64,000 nt of DNA from Siphonodentalium dalli. Taxonomy: Eukaryota > Mollusca > Scaphopoda > Gadilida > Siphonodentaliidae. A model generated the notes under the pieces. That model ran no database searches. It worked only from the letters and a program-made list of their open reading frames with translations, and was not told the origin of the DNA. Positions 44,530-57,292 of this stretch are shown here, piece after piece (within the stretch, counting starts at the first letter, position 1; every line of letters starts with the position of its first letter). The stretch covers positions 166,474,090 through 166,538,089 of the forward strand of contig CP136062.1 in NCBI GenBank assembly GCA_032622095.1, written 5' to 3'. Made by a program: the position numbers and the translations under genes.

Positions 44530-45515
44530 TACCCCACTCGACAAAACAAGTGTCCATTGGCACCGTTGTGTATTTGCCATTCGGCCGCGGTGTCAGCGTT
44601 TGTAGCTGTGGTTAAAAGGCAAGTACACTTCGGCCGAACGGCAAGTACAGGTACACCATGGCTGAAAGGCAACTACAATGCGGCCAAATGGCATGTACAC
44701 CGTGGTTATATTTATGTTTTGTATCATCTTTTTTCAGTTTACACAGAGATAGGCAATGTTTTTATTTACTCCCATTGACATAACTTTCAAGTTAGATTGT
44801 GTTCGTGTTATATGAGTTTCGTATAAACCTAATTTAGCGACGAAAATATTGATCTTGGAAATAAAAATATTACGATTTCAAACTACGCGCCATGTTTTTT
44901 ACCTTTACCGGAGAAGACGCAGGTTGCAGGATGAACCGGAAGTTCAATTGATGCCTGCAATCTCTTCCATCGAACAATCTCACCCCCTATAAAAATACTT
45001 GATGCTTTATGAATCTTGTTTCTTCTGTTTTTTTTCCAAAATGGTTATAGCGGGACTTCCTTTTGCATGTAACATGTTGTGTTCGCAACTCAATTATGGT
45101 CGTCGTAAACGGCCGTCGATAAAAGACACCCAACATGTGAGATTTCAAGAACGGTAACTCGTAATGGCATAATTCGCCATTTTATGACTCCAGCCATAAA
45201 TTCATTTATATTAAATAATTCAATTTGACTTTTATGATAGCCTGTTAACTGGAACGTTTTCAGTAGACATCGTCGACTCAAATACGTTATTTTAAAATAT
45301 AATATTGATATTAGATCGCAATTGTTACCGGGAATTTATTGAAATTGGCATACAGTACCCCTTTAATGAACGTACACCGCTGCAATTACACCATGGCTGA
45401 ATGGCAAGTACACTGCGGCCCAACTGTAGTTAGCCAGTGGAGACGCAGTGTTGTTGCATTTCGGCCGCGGTGGCAACGCTAAGCGCACTGTGGTTAAGTG
45501 GATACTAGTGTTTTA
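44530..45515. mobile_element. TACCCTGC-type MITE interrupted by a ~620-bp insertion
   Basis: 44530-44741 and 45362-45515 are the two halves of a MITE like that at 57468, in reverse orientation, with GGCCGCGGTGT modules. They are separated by unrelated AT-rich DNA (44742-45361). TTTA occurs at both edges (CAGTTTA and CCTTTAATG), a possible 4-bp target duplication of the inserted piece. The insert ends GGCATACAGTACCCCTTTA. The far end of the MITE is degraded. Confidence 0.6.
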
Positions 45516-45549
45516 GACGCAAAAAAACGAGACTACACCAAAGTAAATA

Positions 45550-45660
45550 CCGATTCAAAAATATCTGAATCAGTGGGTCGATTCGGTGTCGATCTTGAAT
45601 CGGGTGCCCGATATCGACATCGAATCGAATCGATTCTCGTATATTCGCAGGTCCCTAAGC
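45550..45660. repeat. hAT-like end with iterated GAATCG words
   Basis: ATCGAATCGAATCGATTCTCG leads to TTCGCAGGTCCCTA, the inverse of the TAGGGACTTGCGAA end near 31572. Only one end is identified. Confidence 0.4.
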
Positions 45661-45682
45661 CATTCAAAGTTTCAAAGAACTA

Positions 45683-46282
45683 GCTCAGACTGTGTAAAGT
45701 TAATAGTAAAGATACGGTACTACTGTACTGCCCTGCATGTAAGTAATCAACCAAGTACATGTACATGTAACTGGGATTATTTAATATGCGTTTATGACTG
45801 CAGTCAAACCATAACTCCAAAATAATTAACAGTTCTGTGACTGCATTATATGCAGTTTAAAAAGAACCCTGGTTATATTCATTGAGAAATGTCATGTCAA
45901 TTTAAACGAAACTCGATGAACGTCATCATGTACGGTAGCTTTCACTCACCCAAACAAGTACATATTGGTAATATGTCTAAGCATGAAGTATTACCTGTAT
46001 ATAACAGAACTGTATTATACAAAGCACAAAAAGAATGTATGGAATATTCACTATATTGATGTACATGTACATACAGCTATTCAAACAACCAGCTCAGACT
46101 ATGTAAAGTTAATAGTAAACATACTACAGTACTGCCCTACCAGTAAGTAATTGACCAAGTAACTGGGGTTATTTAATGTGAATTTATGACTGCAGTCAAA
46201 CCATAACTCCATGATAATTAACAGTTATGTGACTGCATTATATGCAGTATTAAAAGAAACCGTGGTTATATTCATTGACGGC
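45683..46282. repeat. Direct duplication, ~200 bp, spaced ~405 bp
   Basis: About 45683-45885 and 46088-46282 share GCTCAGACTGTGTAAAGTTA, GACTGCAGTCAAACCATAAC and GTGACTGCATTATATGCAGT. No coding content. Confidence 0.8.
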
Positions 46283-46923
46283 TGCTGATACAGTTACATA
46301 CATGTACAGCTTGTCGCACTTGTACTGGAAGTTACTGTTTCATACCAGTTGATGTTTACATGCGTTTTATAACCATGCACTCCTCTCAGTGGTTGTCTTG
46401 CATTTGATAGCCACATTTAAAGTCCTTACCAAAAGTCTACCTGGCCCAGTGGGGTGCCAATCCGGTTCAGTGAGTCATTTACTCTGACAGGGCAGTATAG
46501 TGGGGCTTTTTTTTAACAATACACGGTTTGGACATGGTTAGATATGAGACGCGATACATGATCAGCGATACAATATGAATTTGCGAAACATGATCAACAA
46601 TACGATTAGTCGATACATGTCACTGTACAATAAATATCAGAACCAACATGTACTGGAGATGGAGATGGAGTTCATGTTAAACTAAAACATGTACATGTAG
46701 TTATCTACATGTACATGTTAGATTAGTCAAATACACATACATGTACATGTAATTAAGGATGTGCCCTATTCATGAATTTTCAAACAATGTCAATTTCTAA
46801 AAGTTAAACAAAATTGTCATGTACCATACCAGTACATGTACATTGTAGGTCACTAGATAGTTTGAAGGGAGGTATTTGCAAAAGAACATTGCATTATCCA
46901 TCATTATATACATGTAGCGTATT
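46283..46923. other. Intergenic DNA rich in ACATGTACATGT
   Basis: Many self-complementary ACATGTACATGT words, no gene. The last ~60 bases belong to the segment present in inverted form near 63.3 kb. Confidence 0.5.
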
Positions 46924-47008
46924 CAGAGGCAGACTGGGCCAAAAAACCGGCCCGGGAAATTAATATAATACCGGCCCATCTGCACCGCCCCCCCCCTGGA
47001 ATCAGAAT

Positions 47009-47536
47009 TAGGGGTGCCACGATTAATCGTATAAAGCCGATAATCGATTACCATTTCCATAGTCGAATAATCTCTGTTATTTATTTCTGACGACGTGCTG
47101 GGTATTATTGAATACCGTGTTTGTTTTACAGTTTAACAACCTTTGATCATGCATCAGAAAGAGTCTGACAACATGAGCATTCTGGTACTTATATATTACT
47201 AGTACAGTCTATCACTTATCGTGTGGTGACTGCTAAATGAAACTCACTATTTATTATAACCTTGACAATTTGACATCGCCGAGATATGTGCTGATATTGA
47301 ATACATGTACATTGTGCTCATTAGTCATTACCGGTGGTTTATGGTGGACATTATTAGCATAAAAATTGCATCAGCCAAGTATTTTAATCAACAGATTCAA
47401 CACCCACCCAATAGGCCATATTACGGAATACGGTACATCCACTGTTGATATTAGGTACGATTAATCGATTATACTAGTAAATCGATTATTGACAACCGAT
47501 TATCGATTATCAAAATAAATAATCATGGCACCTCTA
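47009..47536. mobile_element. 528-bp hAT MITE with perfect 8-bp TSD
   Basis: Ends TAGGGGTGCCACGATTAATC and ATAATCATGGCACCTCTA are flanked by ATCAGAAT (47001-47008, 47537-47544). Subterminal ATCGATTA words are numerous. About half of this element recurs in inverted orientation at 62951-63190. Confidence 0.9.
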
Positions 47537-47544
47537 ATCAGAAT

Positions 47545-47830
47545 CTGTTCAGGGGATGTCCACCTTGGGGAAACTCCAACTGCACCCTTGAATCAGAATC
47601 TGTTGAGGGGGTGTCCACCTTGGGAAATTCCAACTGCACCACCCCCCCCCCCCCTTGAATCAGAATCAGACCAAATACATGTTTTTGCATAATTCCATTT
47701 GGAGCCCCTTGCACCTCAGTGCTCTGGCCTAATATCATATATATTCATAAACCATGGTTCTATATATTTCCTGTATGAGACCATTCAGTTATTTTTACCT
47801 GAAAAATTGCATAAATTATAACATCTAGCG
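47545..47830. repeat. GTGTCCACCTTGGGAAATTCCAACTGC repeat, two units
   Basis: ATCAGAATCTGTTGAGGGGG and GTCCACCTTGGG phrases occur twice, followed by a long C run. The same family occurs at 42955-43110 and 55730-55930. Confidence 0.65.
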
Positions 47831-48029
47831 GTCTAACTCCAGACAAATGCACACGGCTACGGACAAGAGACCAGGACACATCGGGCTGTCCATGGTTTTT
47901 CGGCCCGGGGTGAGAACATTTTGAAAACTGTAGGGGAAACCCGGGCAAAGCGGATTGCCCGGGCAAAGCCGATCACCTTTATTATACCCCCTTTTAAGAA
48001 AAAAGGGGGGTATACTGTTTTGCACCTGT

Positions 48030-49090
48030 CCGTCTGTGTGTACCGTACATACCGGTGCGTCCGTCCTATGTCTGTTCAGTCATAACTTGAACAGAAGTGC
48101 TCGGATATCAATGAAATTAGGTTTGGATGTTCACTACTATGAGCACATTAAATGGAGGGTCCCATCGTTTTGTTCGGATTTACCATTCTAGAGTTATTCA
48201 TCTTTGTTTATCTGGAATAGTGGCTTTTTGGTCCGTCTGGTGTCTGTTCATATCGTAACTTTAACAGTTGTGGTGGGATCTCAACCAAATTTGGTGTGGA
48301 TGTTCACAACTACCCTGTATGAGGACATTAAATAGAGGGTTCCATTGTTATGTTCGGATTTTCCATTCTAGAGTTATTCAAATTTGTTTTAATACTAGTA
48401 TCTTGAAATGTTGGATTTTTAGTCCGTCTGGTGTCTGTTCATGGCATAACTTGAACAGTCGTGCTGGGATCTCAATGAAATTTTGTATGGATGTTCACTA
48501 CTATCAGGGCATTCAATAGAGTGTTCCATCGTTTTGTTCGGATTTTCCATTCTAGAGTTATTCATCTTTGTTTATCTGGAAATGTTAGCTTTTTGGTCTG
48601 TCTGGTGTCTATTCATATCGTAATTTCAATAGTTGTGCTGGGATCTCAATGAAATTTGGTATGGATGTTTACAACTATGAGGACATTAAAAAGAGGGTTC
48701 CATCGTTTTGTTCGGATTTTCCATTCTATAGTTATACATCTTTGTTCATCTGGAAATGATGGCTTATTGGTCCATCTTGTGTCTGTTCATGTCATAACTT
48801 CAACAGTTGTGCTGGGTTCTCAATGGAATTTGGTATGGATGTTCACTGCTATGAGGACATTCAACAGGGTGTTCCATTGTTCTGTTACGCTTTTCCATTA
48901 TATAGTTATTCATCTTTGTTTATCTGGAAATGTTGGCTGTTTGGTCCATCCGATGTCTGTTCAGCTCATAACTTGAACAGTAATGTTCGGATCTCAATGA
49001 AATTTTGTATGGATGTTCACCAATATGAGGACATTTACATGTAGTGGCACATTCAAATGTTTTTTTTATGTTTTTGTTCCATAGTTATTC
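48030..49090. repeat. Tandem array, six units of ~175 bp
   Basis: TGTCTGTTCA-type phrases at 48069, 48244, 48431, 48606, 48780 and 48955 give spacings of 175, 187, 175, 174 and 175. Each unit contains TGGATGTTCAC and TTGTTCGGATTTTCCATTCT. Open frames across it are repeat translations without recognisable domain. Confidence 0.85.
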
Positions 49091-49837
49091 ATCTTTGTTT
49101 ATATGAAAATACTGATTTCTGGGTTCATATGTCTGAGTATAGCCATGATAAGTTATAGATGTGCCCACACTAGGCGGTATGCCACGAGTGGGTATGCACC
49201 GGACGACAGTCCATCTCTTGTTATTTCAATACTATAAAATTATTCCTTATCTATCGGTATTTTAGAATAAGGTCGTTTCGTGTTGGTTAGTTTTTATATA
49301 TTCCCATAATACATGTGTGGCATAATACAATATGACAATTTGCTAAATTTGATAGGGCACCCGCGTAATGCCCCAGATTGTAAAAAGATGTGCTGTGGGC
49401 AAAGCGGATCATTCATACCATGACTAACTTCCGGCACACATGCGTAGATTAAGTGAATTTGGATAAATCTAATAAGATGGTTCGACAAAACTCGTGCCTT
49501 GTCGGAGCATATCCATAATTGAAAACTTTGAACGTTAGAAAAAACGCTATTTTAATTATTTGCAATAAATATGAGGTGTGCGTGAATTTTTTTCAGGATT
49601 TACAGCTGGGAGTTGCCGTAAAAACCTCGAGATTAACGGGGTCTTTACGTGGTGTTATATGATGCTGACAAGTTCATTTAATGACAAAATTACTATTAGC
49701 CAATTAGGCTGGTTAAACAACACATGTGGCGGCCCACATCGGTTTCATTTGCGGCCCAACCACATATACCCCCCTCCCCCACGGCCTCGGGCCCATCAGG
49801 AATTGTTCTGGTATCCCGATCGGCCAGTCCGCCTCTG

Positions 49838-52440
49838 AGCTTGTTATCCCAACTACCCGGTAGGGTCAGTACTCGGTCTACTAAATGAGAATTTTTAAAA
49901 ATTAACTTGTAGGTTGCCTTCTTAACATGTATACGGTACTTGAGAAGTTGAGAGAACATTGCTGCATTTGCAGGTGTTGCTCTTACGCACATGCCCATCT
50001 TCAGAACTTCTATTATTTCCCATATTGCGATAAATATGATGCAATACGATACATGTATTATTTGAAATGTACATGTATATCGGTACACTGGATTCACGAT
50101 GAATCTGTACTGGCCGACAGTTTAGTAATGTACCGGTAGTACGGTAGATCTGTTATTGATCAATCTGATGAATATCCTAATATGTAATTAGCCTCCTGGC
50201 ACATTAGTTATTTTTATAAAATTTTACTGCTACATGTAATGTGCAAATATGGTATTGTTCCGAATTTAGTCAAGCGATCAGATGGCATCGTTCAAATAGT
50301 TCAGTGTTTGAGTGACTGACATTACATGAAAATATAAAGGCAAAATGCATTTAATATATTTTATTCCAATATACGGCACAGTAACATGACAACTTATGTT
50401 ATTGTGACTGACATTACACAAACCTTTCGAAGATACATGGCAACTGGATTTCAAATTTAATTTATAGAAGTGAATATATATATGCATTGCTGATTTGTCT
50501 TACATACTAGTACATGTACATGTTACACTGACTTATTAACTCTCTTGATAAAATTACTATTTCTGCACAAACATAACAAAATATTTGGTGTCACGCTTGT
50601 ACTGTAACAGTCTGTTGATCTCAGTGATCTGTTTTCAAACAAAGACAAAAAAATTTGTTAAATTGTATTCAATGAACCATATTTGTTCAAGTTATCAAGG
50701 GCGGATCTTCGCTTAATATTGCTAACATACAACATGTACATGCATATACATGTATATACACAGCAGTTTACTTAATCTGACTCAAGTACAGTTATTTCAA
50801 CTGTGGATGAATGCATATCCATGCAAGGGTGAAAACAACATCCTGTGATGTGTGCGCGCCCCACGTGGACTCTTTTCGCCATGCAGAGCACAATAATTCT
50901 GTTGACATTTTGTTTCTGGGCGTCAAGGTTTAGGCGCCCAAAGTTTGTCAATTAACATAGATATTATAGCAATTCTAACTGTGGTGTCAAATTTGTCAGC
51001 ACAAATGCATGTTTTGAAGCCATGATTGAATTGTAATATGTATCCAATGCATATGGTCCACCCAGTGGCCCCGGGCCCATTTATTGCACAAATTGAACTA
51101 GCTGTAAGCATGTAGCTGCATAATTATATTAGCTGACCAATTACATGTAGTAGTATTTTGAACATGTACATGTACATTTGTACCGGTAATCCGCAGTGTT
51201 GACACTGCCATATATTTTGAGGACATACTAGTATCACTGGTGTGAAGCCACAGGACATTTAATCTGCATGCACGACTCTCCATATAGCATACCGGGTACC
51301 GTATGGCCATGTTTATAGAGTACACTTGTGTGATGTACCCAGTCCTGGTGCAGCATTGGGTAGATTTTTTATCGCATTCCCTACCAATTACATGTATTTC
51401 CATTGTAAATTGCATTGGAAATTGATATGCGAATACATTTAAAATCTAGTCTTGATTGACAGCTGTCTTGTTTCAATAGACGTCTGATAACAGCTGCGGG
51501 CATCTTGATATATAATTAAGCTGAATAAGCTCCACCCCTCGACCGCGGTTTGTTAGGATGACATTAACTAACATGAACACTGACATGCGTGTTGATAGCA
51601 CATTTTTCGTAAACAATGGACCTAAATTGAAAATCAAGATTAACTCTACTTTAAAACGAAATGATTCAAGTCTAAATCATAAAATTTAACCTCATTGAGT
51701 AAAAGCACAAGAAATGAGAGTCTGCGCTCTCCGTATATCAAGATAAATCGACCGAATTGATAGATGCACGATATTGGGCAATAAACTGATTGATAACACA
51801 ATCTACATACATACATGTACATGTAATGATAGGCATATATACATGTATATATATATATCTGTTGATTCGGTATGGTATTTAACTTACAACGTAACAAGTC
51901 ATATTTATAGCTCTGTTAGTTGTTGTATGTGCACCGTTGGAAGGTATTTAATATCCTAAATATGTTAATGTTCTTGGGGTTGATGTTATTTCACAGTGTC
52001 TGTATCGTCCAGATGATCCATTCGATTATTGTCCTCAGTCTTGAAAAAATGCATATTTCTATTGAGACGTATTTGCTCTTATTGCATAAATTATCAAATA
52101 AAAACAAATATACATTGGGTCATAAAATTAATTATGAGCATTGAGCAGAGCCTGGTTGAAATGCTACCGTGTGGCGATTCATACTCGTCTGCGAGCTACT
52201 GTCAGTACTGCTGCCATATATGCATTGTTCTATTAATGGTTTGTATTTTGATGAGGTAAACTGCTCGTAACCTCCATTGTAGACAATTTCACACCAGGTT
52301 CTATTCATAAACTAATTAAAATTTGGCATAAAGAACTGTAATAAACAAATGTCTGTGCGAATGACTGGATCATTGACGACTCGGGCAGACATATACTGGG
52401 TAATCCTTTTGACCGCGTGTTCTGGGCCACAAACAATAGA
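49838..52440. other. Intergenic AT-rich DNA
   Basis: No gene, RNA or clear long repeat seen. ACATGTACATG words are common, and a TATATGTA tract occurs at 51835. Confidence 0.5.
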
Positions 52441-52580
52441 TATAACAAAACTTCAAAAAATGATATATGGTCACACTGAGCGTTGATGGGTAGGTTCCTC
52501 GACTCGAATCAATTATTTGTTAACCCCGAAGTCAACGAAATAGTAATTTATGACGGTCTGATCAGATTGAGTACCTGCCT
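52441..52580. repeat. Diverged inverted copy of a 6236-6330-type segment
   Basis: GGTTCCTCGACTCGAATCAA and AACGAAATAGTAATTTATGA correspond, inverted, to the GATTTGAGTCGAGGAACCCA region of both 3.54-kb copies. Unnamed dispersed repeat. Confidence 0.6.
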
Positions 52581-53845
52581 TTAATGTTACACATATCTGC
52601 TGCACACATAACCACAAACAGCAGCATTGGGTGCGTTTTCAACGCTGAGATAACAGCTTTAAACGCCAGTAACCTTACATGTATATTTAGCACCCACTGG
52701 TGAGTGTTATTGACAATATATTGTGCATCTTAAAGGCATACATGTAATCTGGTTTTATTGTTTAATAGCATTACTATTGGCAGTTAATAATGTGATTGTG
52801 TTTAGTAGATTTTTTGGAATTTTGTTGGTTGCATGGGAAGACAACTTTGGTTTTCAAATTTTAAAAAACTTGAAAGCTCTGTATCAGTCATAACACTTTT
52901 AGAACTGTAGGTCTAGTTTGTTTTATTTATATATTAATGGAAAGCTTTTTCGACATTGATTTCAATTGATTACAAATGTAAATAGAAATATTAAAGGGGC
53001 ACACCAGGTTTGATATATTTTTCTTGTACTCTACATGAGATAAAAAAGTTTATGTGTACCGGTACCTACATGTATACCATAGTATGGTGCACTTAGTGTC
53101 AATGTTTGGCCACTCGTCGTTCGTCCTTCCATATGTACCGGGTACGTATGTCTGTCCCTCCGTAAACACTTTAGGCATAATGCGATAACTCTAACATTTT
53201 TTATTTGATCGAAACCAAATTTTGTACAGTATATACCGGTATATAGGTTTCACAACCCAAAATACAGTTCGAGTTCGAATATGGGTTTGATCCAAGATTT
53301 TTTTTACAAAGCTATGGCCCTTTTTACTTAGAATTCAGTCAATTCACGCATGCTGTTCTAGGTCACAGTACTCAATTCTTACCGAGAATTAAATACAGTT
53401 TTTTCATCTGATAAAATTCATTGTGATATTACAAGCATAATAAGTAAATAACTAATTATTCCCCGTCTAGCGACCGCCCTGCATTCGGCTTACGGCAATT
53501 TAAGTGGTCCAGAAATTACTACCATATATCCCATAGCCTTCACATTGAACTTCGCCGCCATAGCAAACAGTTTTTGACACATCGACAGTATTGCTCGCTT
53601 GATTTCGTGAATTACGTTTTCTCCACTTCAACCTGTCGACAATTACTGAGTTATGCTGCTGTGAACTGTCAGAGACAACACTGATAAAGATTCAAGAATC
53701 ATTCAATCAACAAGTGAACCAAAACGTTCAACTTTCAACAGTTCAAGTTCATCATCATGCCATTCAATGATTCATGGAAATTTAAAAAAATCAAACGATT
53801 CAAACGATTCAAAGAAAGAATTCTGTGTTGCGGCGTGCAATGTAT
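52581..53845. other. Intergenic DNA
   Basis: No gene recognised. 53095-53340 resembles the GTCCGTCC / CAAAATACAGTTCGAGTTCG repeats also found at 63365. Confidence 0.45.
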
Positions 53846-53910
53846 TAGTCTGACCAGATGTGGTAATATGGCTATGGCGTAAGCCATGACACAAAGATCA
53901 AATGGATCTA
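53846..53910. mobile_element. 65-bp minimal element with perfect 9-bp TSD
   Basis: It runs from TAGTCTGACCAGATG to CAAATGGATCTA, flanked by GCAATGTAT at 53837-53845 and 53911-53919. Its left ~35 and right ~35 bases match the two ends of the 762-bp element at 25677-26438, joined at a shared ATG. It is therefore an internally deleted form that moved on its own. Confidence 0.85.
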
Positions 53911-54179
53911 GCAATGTATAGGCCTATTGCAATTGTAGTATGTTTCCTAATTCATAGTTACCGTCTTATCATGTGTGATTCAATCAGTCCATAACTGATT
54001 ACAATTCAAGGAAGTGATATCTGATGAAGATTTTGGCGGTGCTGTTGTGAACACATACATGGTCCTGGAGCCGGAGGCATTTTTATTCAAATCCAAGTTT
54101 TTTAAAGGTAGGTCTGTTTGCTTAAAAAATTAAATTTGGATTTAATGTTATTCATTTAATCGTTATTCATCATTTGACA
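53911..54179. other. Intergenic DNA
   Basis: Nothing recognised. Confidence 0.4.
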
Positions 54180-54910
54180 ATTTGTCGTCATTCGTTACTG
54201 TCGTCAGTGCCACAGTCAGTGTGTACGTTTGTCGTCATTCCTGTTTGGTTGTCGTCTATCGTTTTTCGTCCTTGGTAGTTTGTCGTCGTGTTTATTGTTG
54301 GTCATTCGTTTTCATCCTTTGTAAAGTTTGTTTATTTGTCATCAGTCGTGTTTTTCGTTGCAAGTACACTGCGACCCAACTGTAGTTATCCAGTGGAGCC
54401 GCGGCGTACAATGAAGTTGCATTGTGGCCACGGTGGCAATACTATTACTAACTGCACTGTGGTTAAGTGGAAACTAGTTTTGTCCAGCAGGGTACATTAT
54501 ATCCCGTAGATTTTCGACTAGGATTGCCTATTAAAGCACAAACCAGGCGAACGAAAAATACATGTACCATAGGTTACACATAATTTTGAAACCTGCAGGC
54601 CTGGGTCGATGTGTTTGTCGTCCAGACATTTTTCGTCGTCGATCATTCGACATTGTGTTTATCGTTGGCCGTTTGTTTTTTCGTCATCAGTAAATTTTGG
54701 TCATCGATCGTTCGATATTGTGTTAGTCATTGGCCGTTTGTTTTTCGTCATCAGTCATTTTTCGTTGTCGGTCAGTATTTTCTTTGTTGTTTTTTGTCAT
54801 TTGTCATCCTCGTCATTTATCGGGCATTTGCCACCATTCGTCAGCCAGTGTGTTTTTTCGTTAGTTGTTTTTTTATCGTCGTTCATTTAACGTTGGTTTT
54901 TTTTCGGAAC
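54180..54910. repeat. Degenerate GTCGTCATTCG / TTTTCGTC simple-repeat region
   Basis: Dense T/G/C-rich phrases such as TTTGTCGTC, CATTCGTTTTC and TTTTTCGTCATCAGT recur without fixed period. Open frames here (54182-55012) translate to Phe/Val/Ser-rich strings and are not genes. Confidence 0.7.
54361..54494. mobile_element. Half of a TACCCTGC-type MITE
   Basis: CAAGTACACTGCGACCCAAC through ACTAGTTTTGTCCAGCAGGGTA matches the terminal half of the family and interrupts the simple-repeat region. Confidence 0.75.
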
Positions 54911-55710
54911 TTCTGCAGTCCTTCGAATTTCGAAAACGTAGGTGCCCGATATATTGCTCGGAGCTTTTGGGATTTGCGCGCGCCTTTTTTGAGGGAGCAC
55001 AATTCAAATTAACATCGATGAAATTATTACTGAATAAAGACAAACACAAGTATAATGGTATATTGGTATGCACACGTTTAATTCCAAGTGTGGCAACAGA
55101 AACAGAAATAAAAACATTTGTTTATATTGTACAATAGTCCACATGATGATAACCTCAACAATCCCGGTGAATCTGATCATGGTAATTAGTCGGTTGGCGA
55201 TTATCACAATACGATAGGGGAACACATTGTGCGTAACGTAACTATCACAAGTATAACGTACTCTGATAACATCGCCAGTTTCATGGTTCAGAAGTTTTAA
55301 ACAAATCATCTTCGGCTTGTTTTATTTTATGTTTATGAAAAAGAATAATAAACGAGGTGATATATATATATATAACAACAAACAGAATCAAATTAGCCAT
55401 TTTCCTGTGAAACACAGAACAAGCAAGCTACGGTAGGTACAAAAATTGGTGATATCTGAGTACGAACGTCGGAGTGTTCCTCTATCGTATTGCGATAATC
55501 GCCAACCTAATTGGTCGACTTCCGCGTCTGAGAGCGCATGCTCATCAGACTCGCTTAAAGTTTCGGAAAAGGCTGAATGGAATCAGGATAGGCAGGTCCG
55601 GTCTATGCATGTGTCATTTTTTGTCGCGCACGACAAGGGGATCGAACACTTCCACAACTGTTCTAGTTTGGGTCAAACACGCACACAGGGATGTGGCTAG
55701 AGGGTCTGCG
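54911..55710. other. Intergenic DNA
   Basis: No gene recognised. GCGCGCGCC-type phrases occur at 54975, similar to 57238-57268, with a short TA run at 55361. Confidence 0.45.
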
Positions 55711-56110
55711 CTGGGGGGGGGGGGGGGGGGGGGGTGTCCACCTTGGGAATTTCCAACTGCACCCACCCCCCCCTTGAGTCGGAATAACACCAACACAACC
55801 TTTTTGTTTGCATAATTCCATTTGCACCCCCCCCCCCCCTTGAGTCGGAATCGCACCAATACAACTTTTTGCATAATTCCATTTGCACCCCTCCCTTGTA
55901 CCTCATGCTCAGGCCTAATTTCCTATATATTCATAAGCCATGCTTCTATTTCCCCAGTATGAGAACATTAAGATATTTTAAACTGAAAATTGCCCCCAAA
56001 AAAACAACTAGTGATCTAATTCCAGACAAATGCACACAGCTGCCGACAACAGACCAGGAAACACCGGGCCGACCATGGTTGTTTGGCCCGGTGTGAGAAA
56101 ATTTTGAAAA
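55711..56110. repeat. Poly-G run and GTCCACCTTGGGAATTTCC repeats
   Basis: A run of more than 20 G (with one T near its end) is followed by two units of TTCCAACTGCACCC / CCTTGAGTCGGAAT / TTTGCATAATTCCATTTGCA. Same family as 42955 and 47545. Confidence 0.7.
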
Positions 56111-56860
56111 CTATATACAAGAAAATCGCAAATCCTAGCATCTAGACTGGCCTCAACTGAAGCTTTCCTAGTGTTGAAAATTTCAAACCTCATGCTCCCC
56201 CTCAGGTTGGAAAATTCTTCAACTGATGACCATTTATGTCTACAAGTTTGACTAAATGTAGTAAAATATTGTTTTGCTAAACTAATTAGCAGTTTTGTAT
56301 TGGCCATGTGGATGGGGCAATGACACACCGGGCCGACCATGGTTCGGCCCGGTGTGCGAAAATTTTGAAATCTGAACAAGAAAATCGCAAAATCCTAACA
56401 TCTAGACTAGCCTCAAGCCTTCCTACTGTTGGAAATTTCAAACCCTACACCCCACTTAGGTTGGAAAATTTCCAACTGATGACAATTCCAATGACAATGT
56501 TGACCAATTGTATGACAATATTGTTTTCTTAAATTAACTAGAAGTTTTTGACTGGCCACGGGGGAGGGACCAGGACACAAGCTTTCCAAGTGTTGGAAAT
56601 TTCCAACCTGTCACCCCCCTAAGGTTGGAAAATTTCCAACTGATGTCCATTTCTGTCAAAATTTTTGACCAAAAATAGGAACATATGCAAATATTGGTCG
56701 AAAAACAATAAATTCCCCCCAATAATTTGTTTTATAATCAAACTACAAGAACATTTTCAACCTATTGTTGGTGTGAAATTTCGTTGTGGCAGGTATGAAA
56801 TTTCCAACTATTGAAAATATAGCTCTCTGCTGGGGGGGGGGGGGGGTGAGACACCCCCAC
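56111..56860. repeat. Three diverged units with TTGGAAAATTTCCAACTGATG
   Basis: Units near 56115, 56370 and 56570 share CTAGCATCTAGACTGG, TTGGAAATTTCAAACC and GTTGGAAAATTTCCAACTGA. A G run follows at 56832. Confidence 0.65.
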
Positions 56861-57292
56861 ACCCCCTCTAGCCACATCCATGCACGCACAGTGCGTTGTC
56901 AAGCTGATCAAATTGACCGTATGGTTAGCAGGTTTACGGAACTTTAATTAAGTCGTTCCGCTCAGTTTTATTCGACAAAATATTATTACATTAAAAACTG
57001 CGCATGCGCAGACCGGACCTGCCTATCCTGATTCCATTCAGTGCCCACCTAAAGGTTCAAACTCGGCAGTGTAATCCTAATCGTATCACTGCTGAGAAAG
57101 ATACATGGTGAATAGTCTTGTCGGCGTTTAACCATTGGTGTGTTTTGTTTGTTAAAATCTCGTTCACTGGTTGCAAATTTTGAGGTGCGCATTTGAAATT
57201 TTCGGCGTGCGTATTTAATAACTCGCTGGTTTTTAGATCCGCGCGCCTTGGCGCGCGCAAGCGCAATTGCGCGCCTCAAAATCGAAGGAGTG
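56861..57292. other. Intergenic DNA with a GCGCGC patch
   Basis: GCGCGCCTTGGCGCGCGCAAG (57240-57260) is self-complementary. No gene recognised. Confidence 0.4.

Larger units (their letters stand above)
46924..49837. mobile_element. CAGAGGC-ended composite element, copy 2 (2.9 kb, with nested insertions)
   Basis: Ends CAGAGGCAGACTGGGCC and GGCCAGTCCGCCTCTG are inverted. The left part matches 42894 onward. Inside are a 528-bp hAT MITE with its own TSD and a six-unit ~175-bp array. No transposase gene seen. Confidence 0.55.

Noticed and set aside
48268-49044. Repeated 73-106 residue frames with Cys and His
   Set aside because: Translations of the ~175-bp array units, with frame changes between units.
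54182-55012. Phe/Val/Ser-rich frames up to 133 residues, like membrane proteins
   Set aside because: Direct result of TTTTCGTC/GTCGTC simple repeats; hydrophobic look is compositional.
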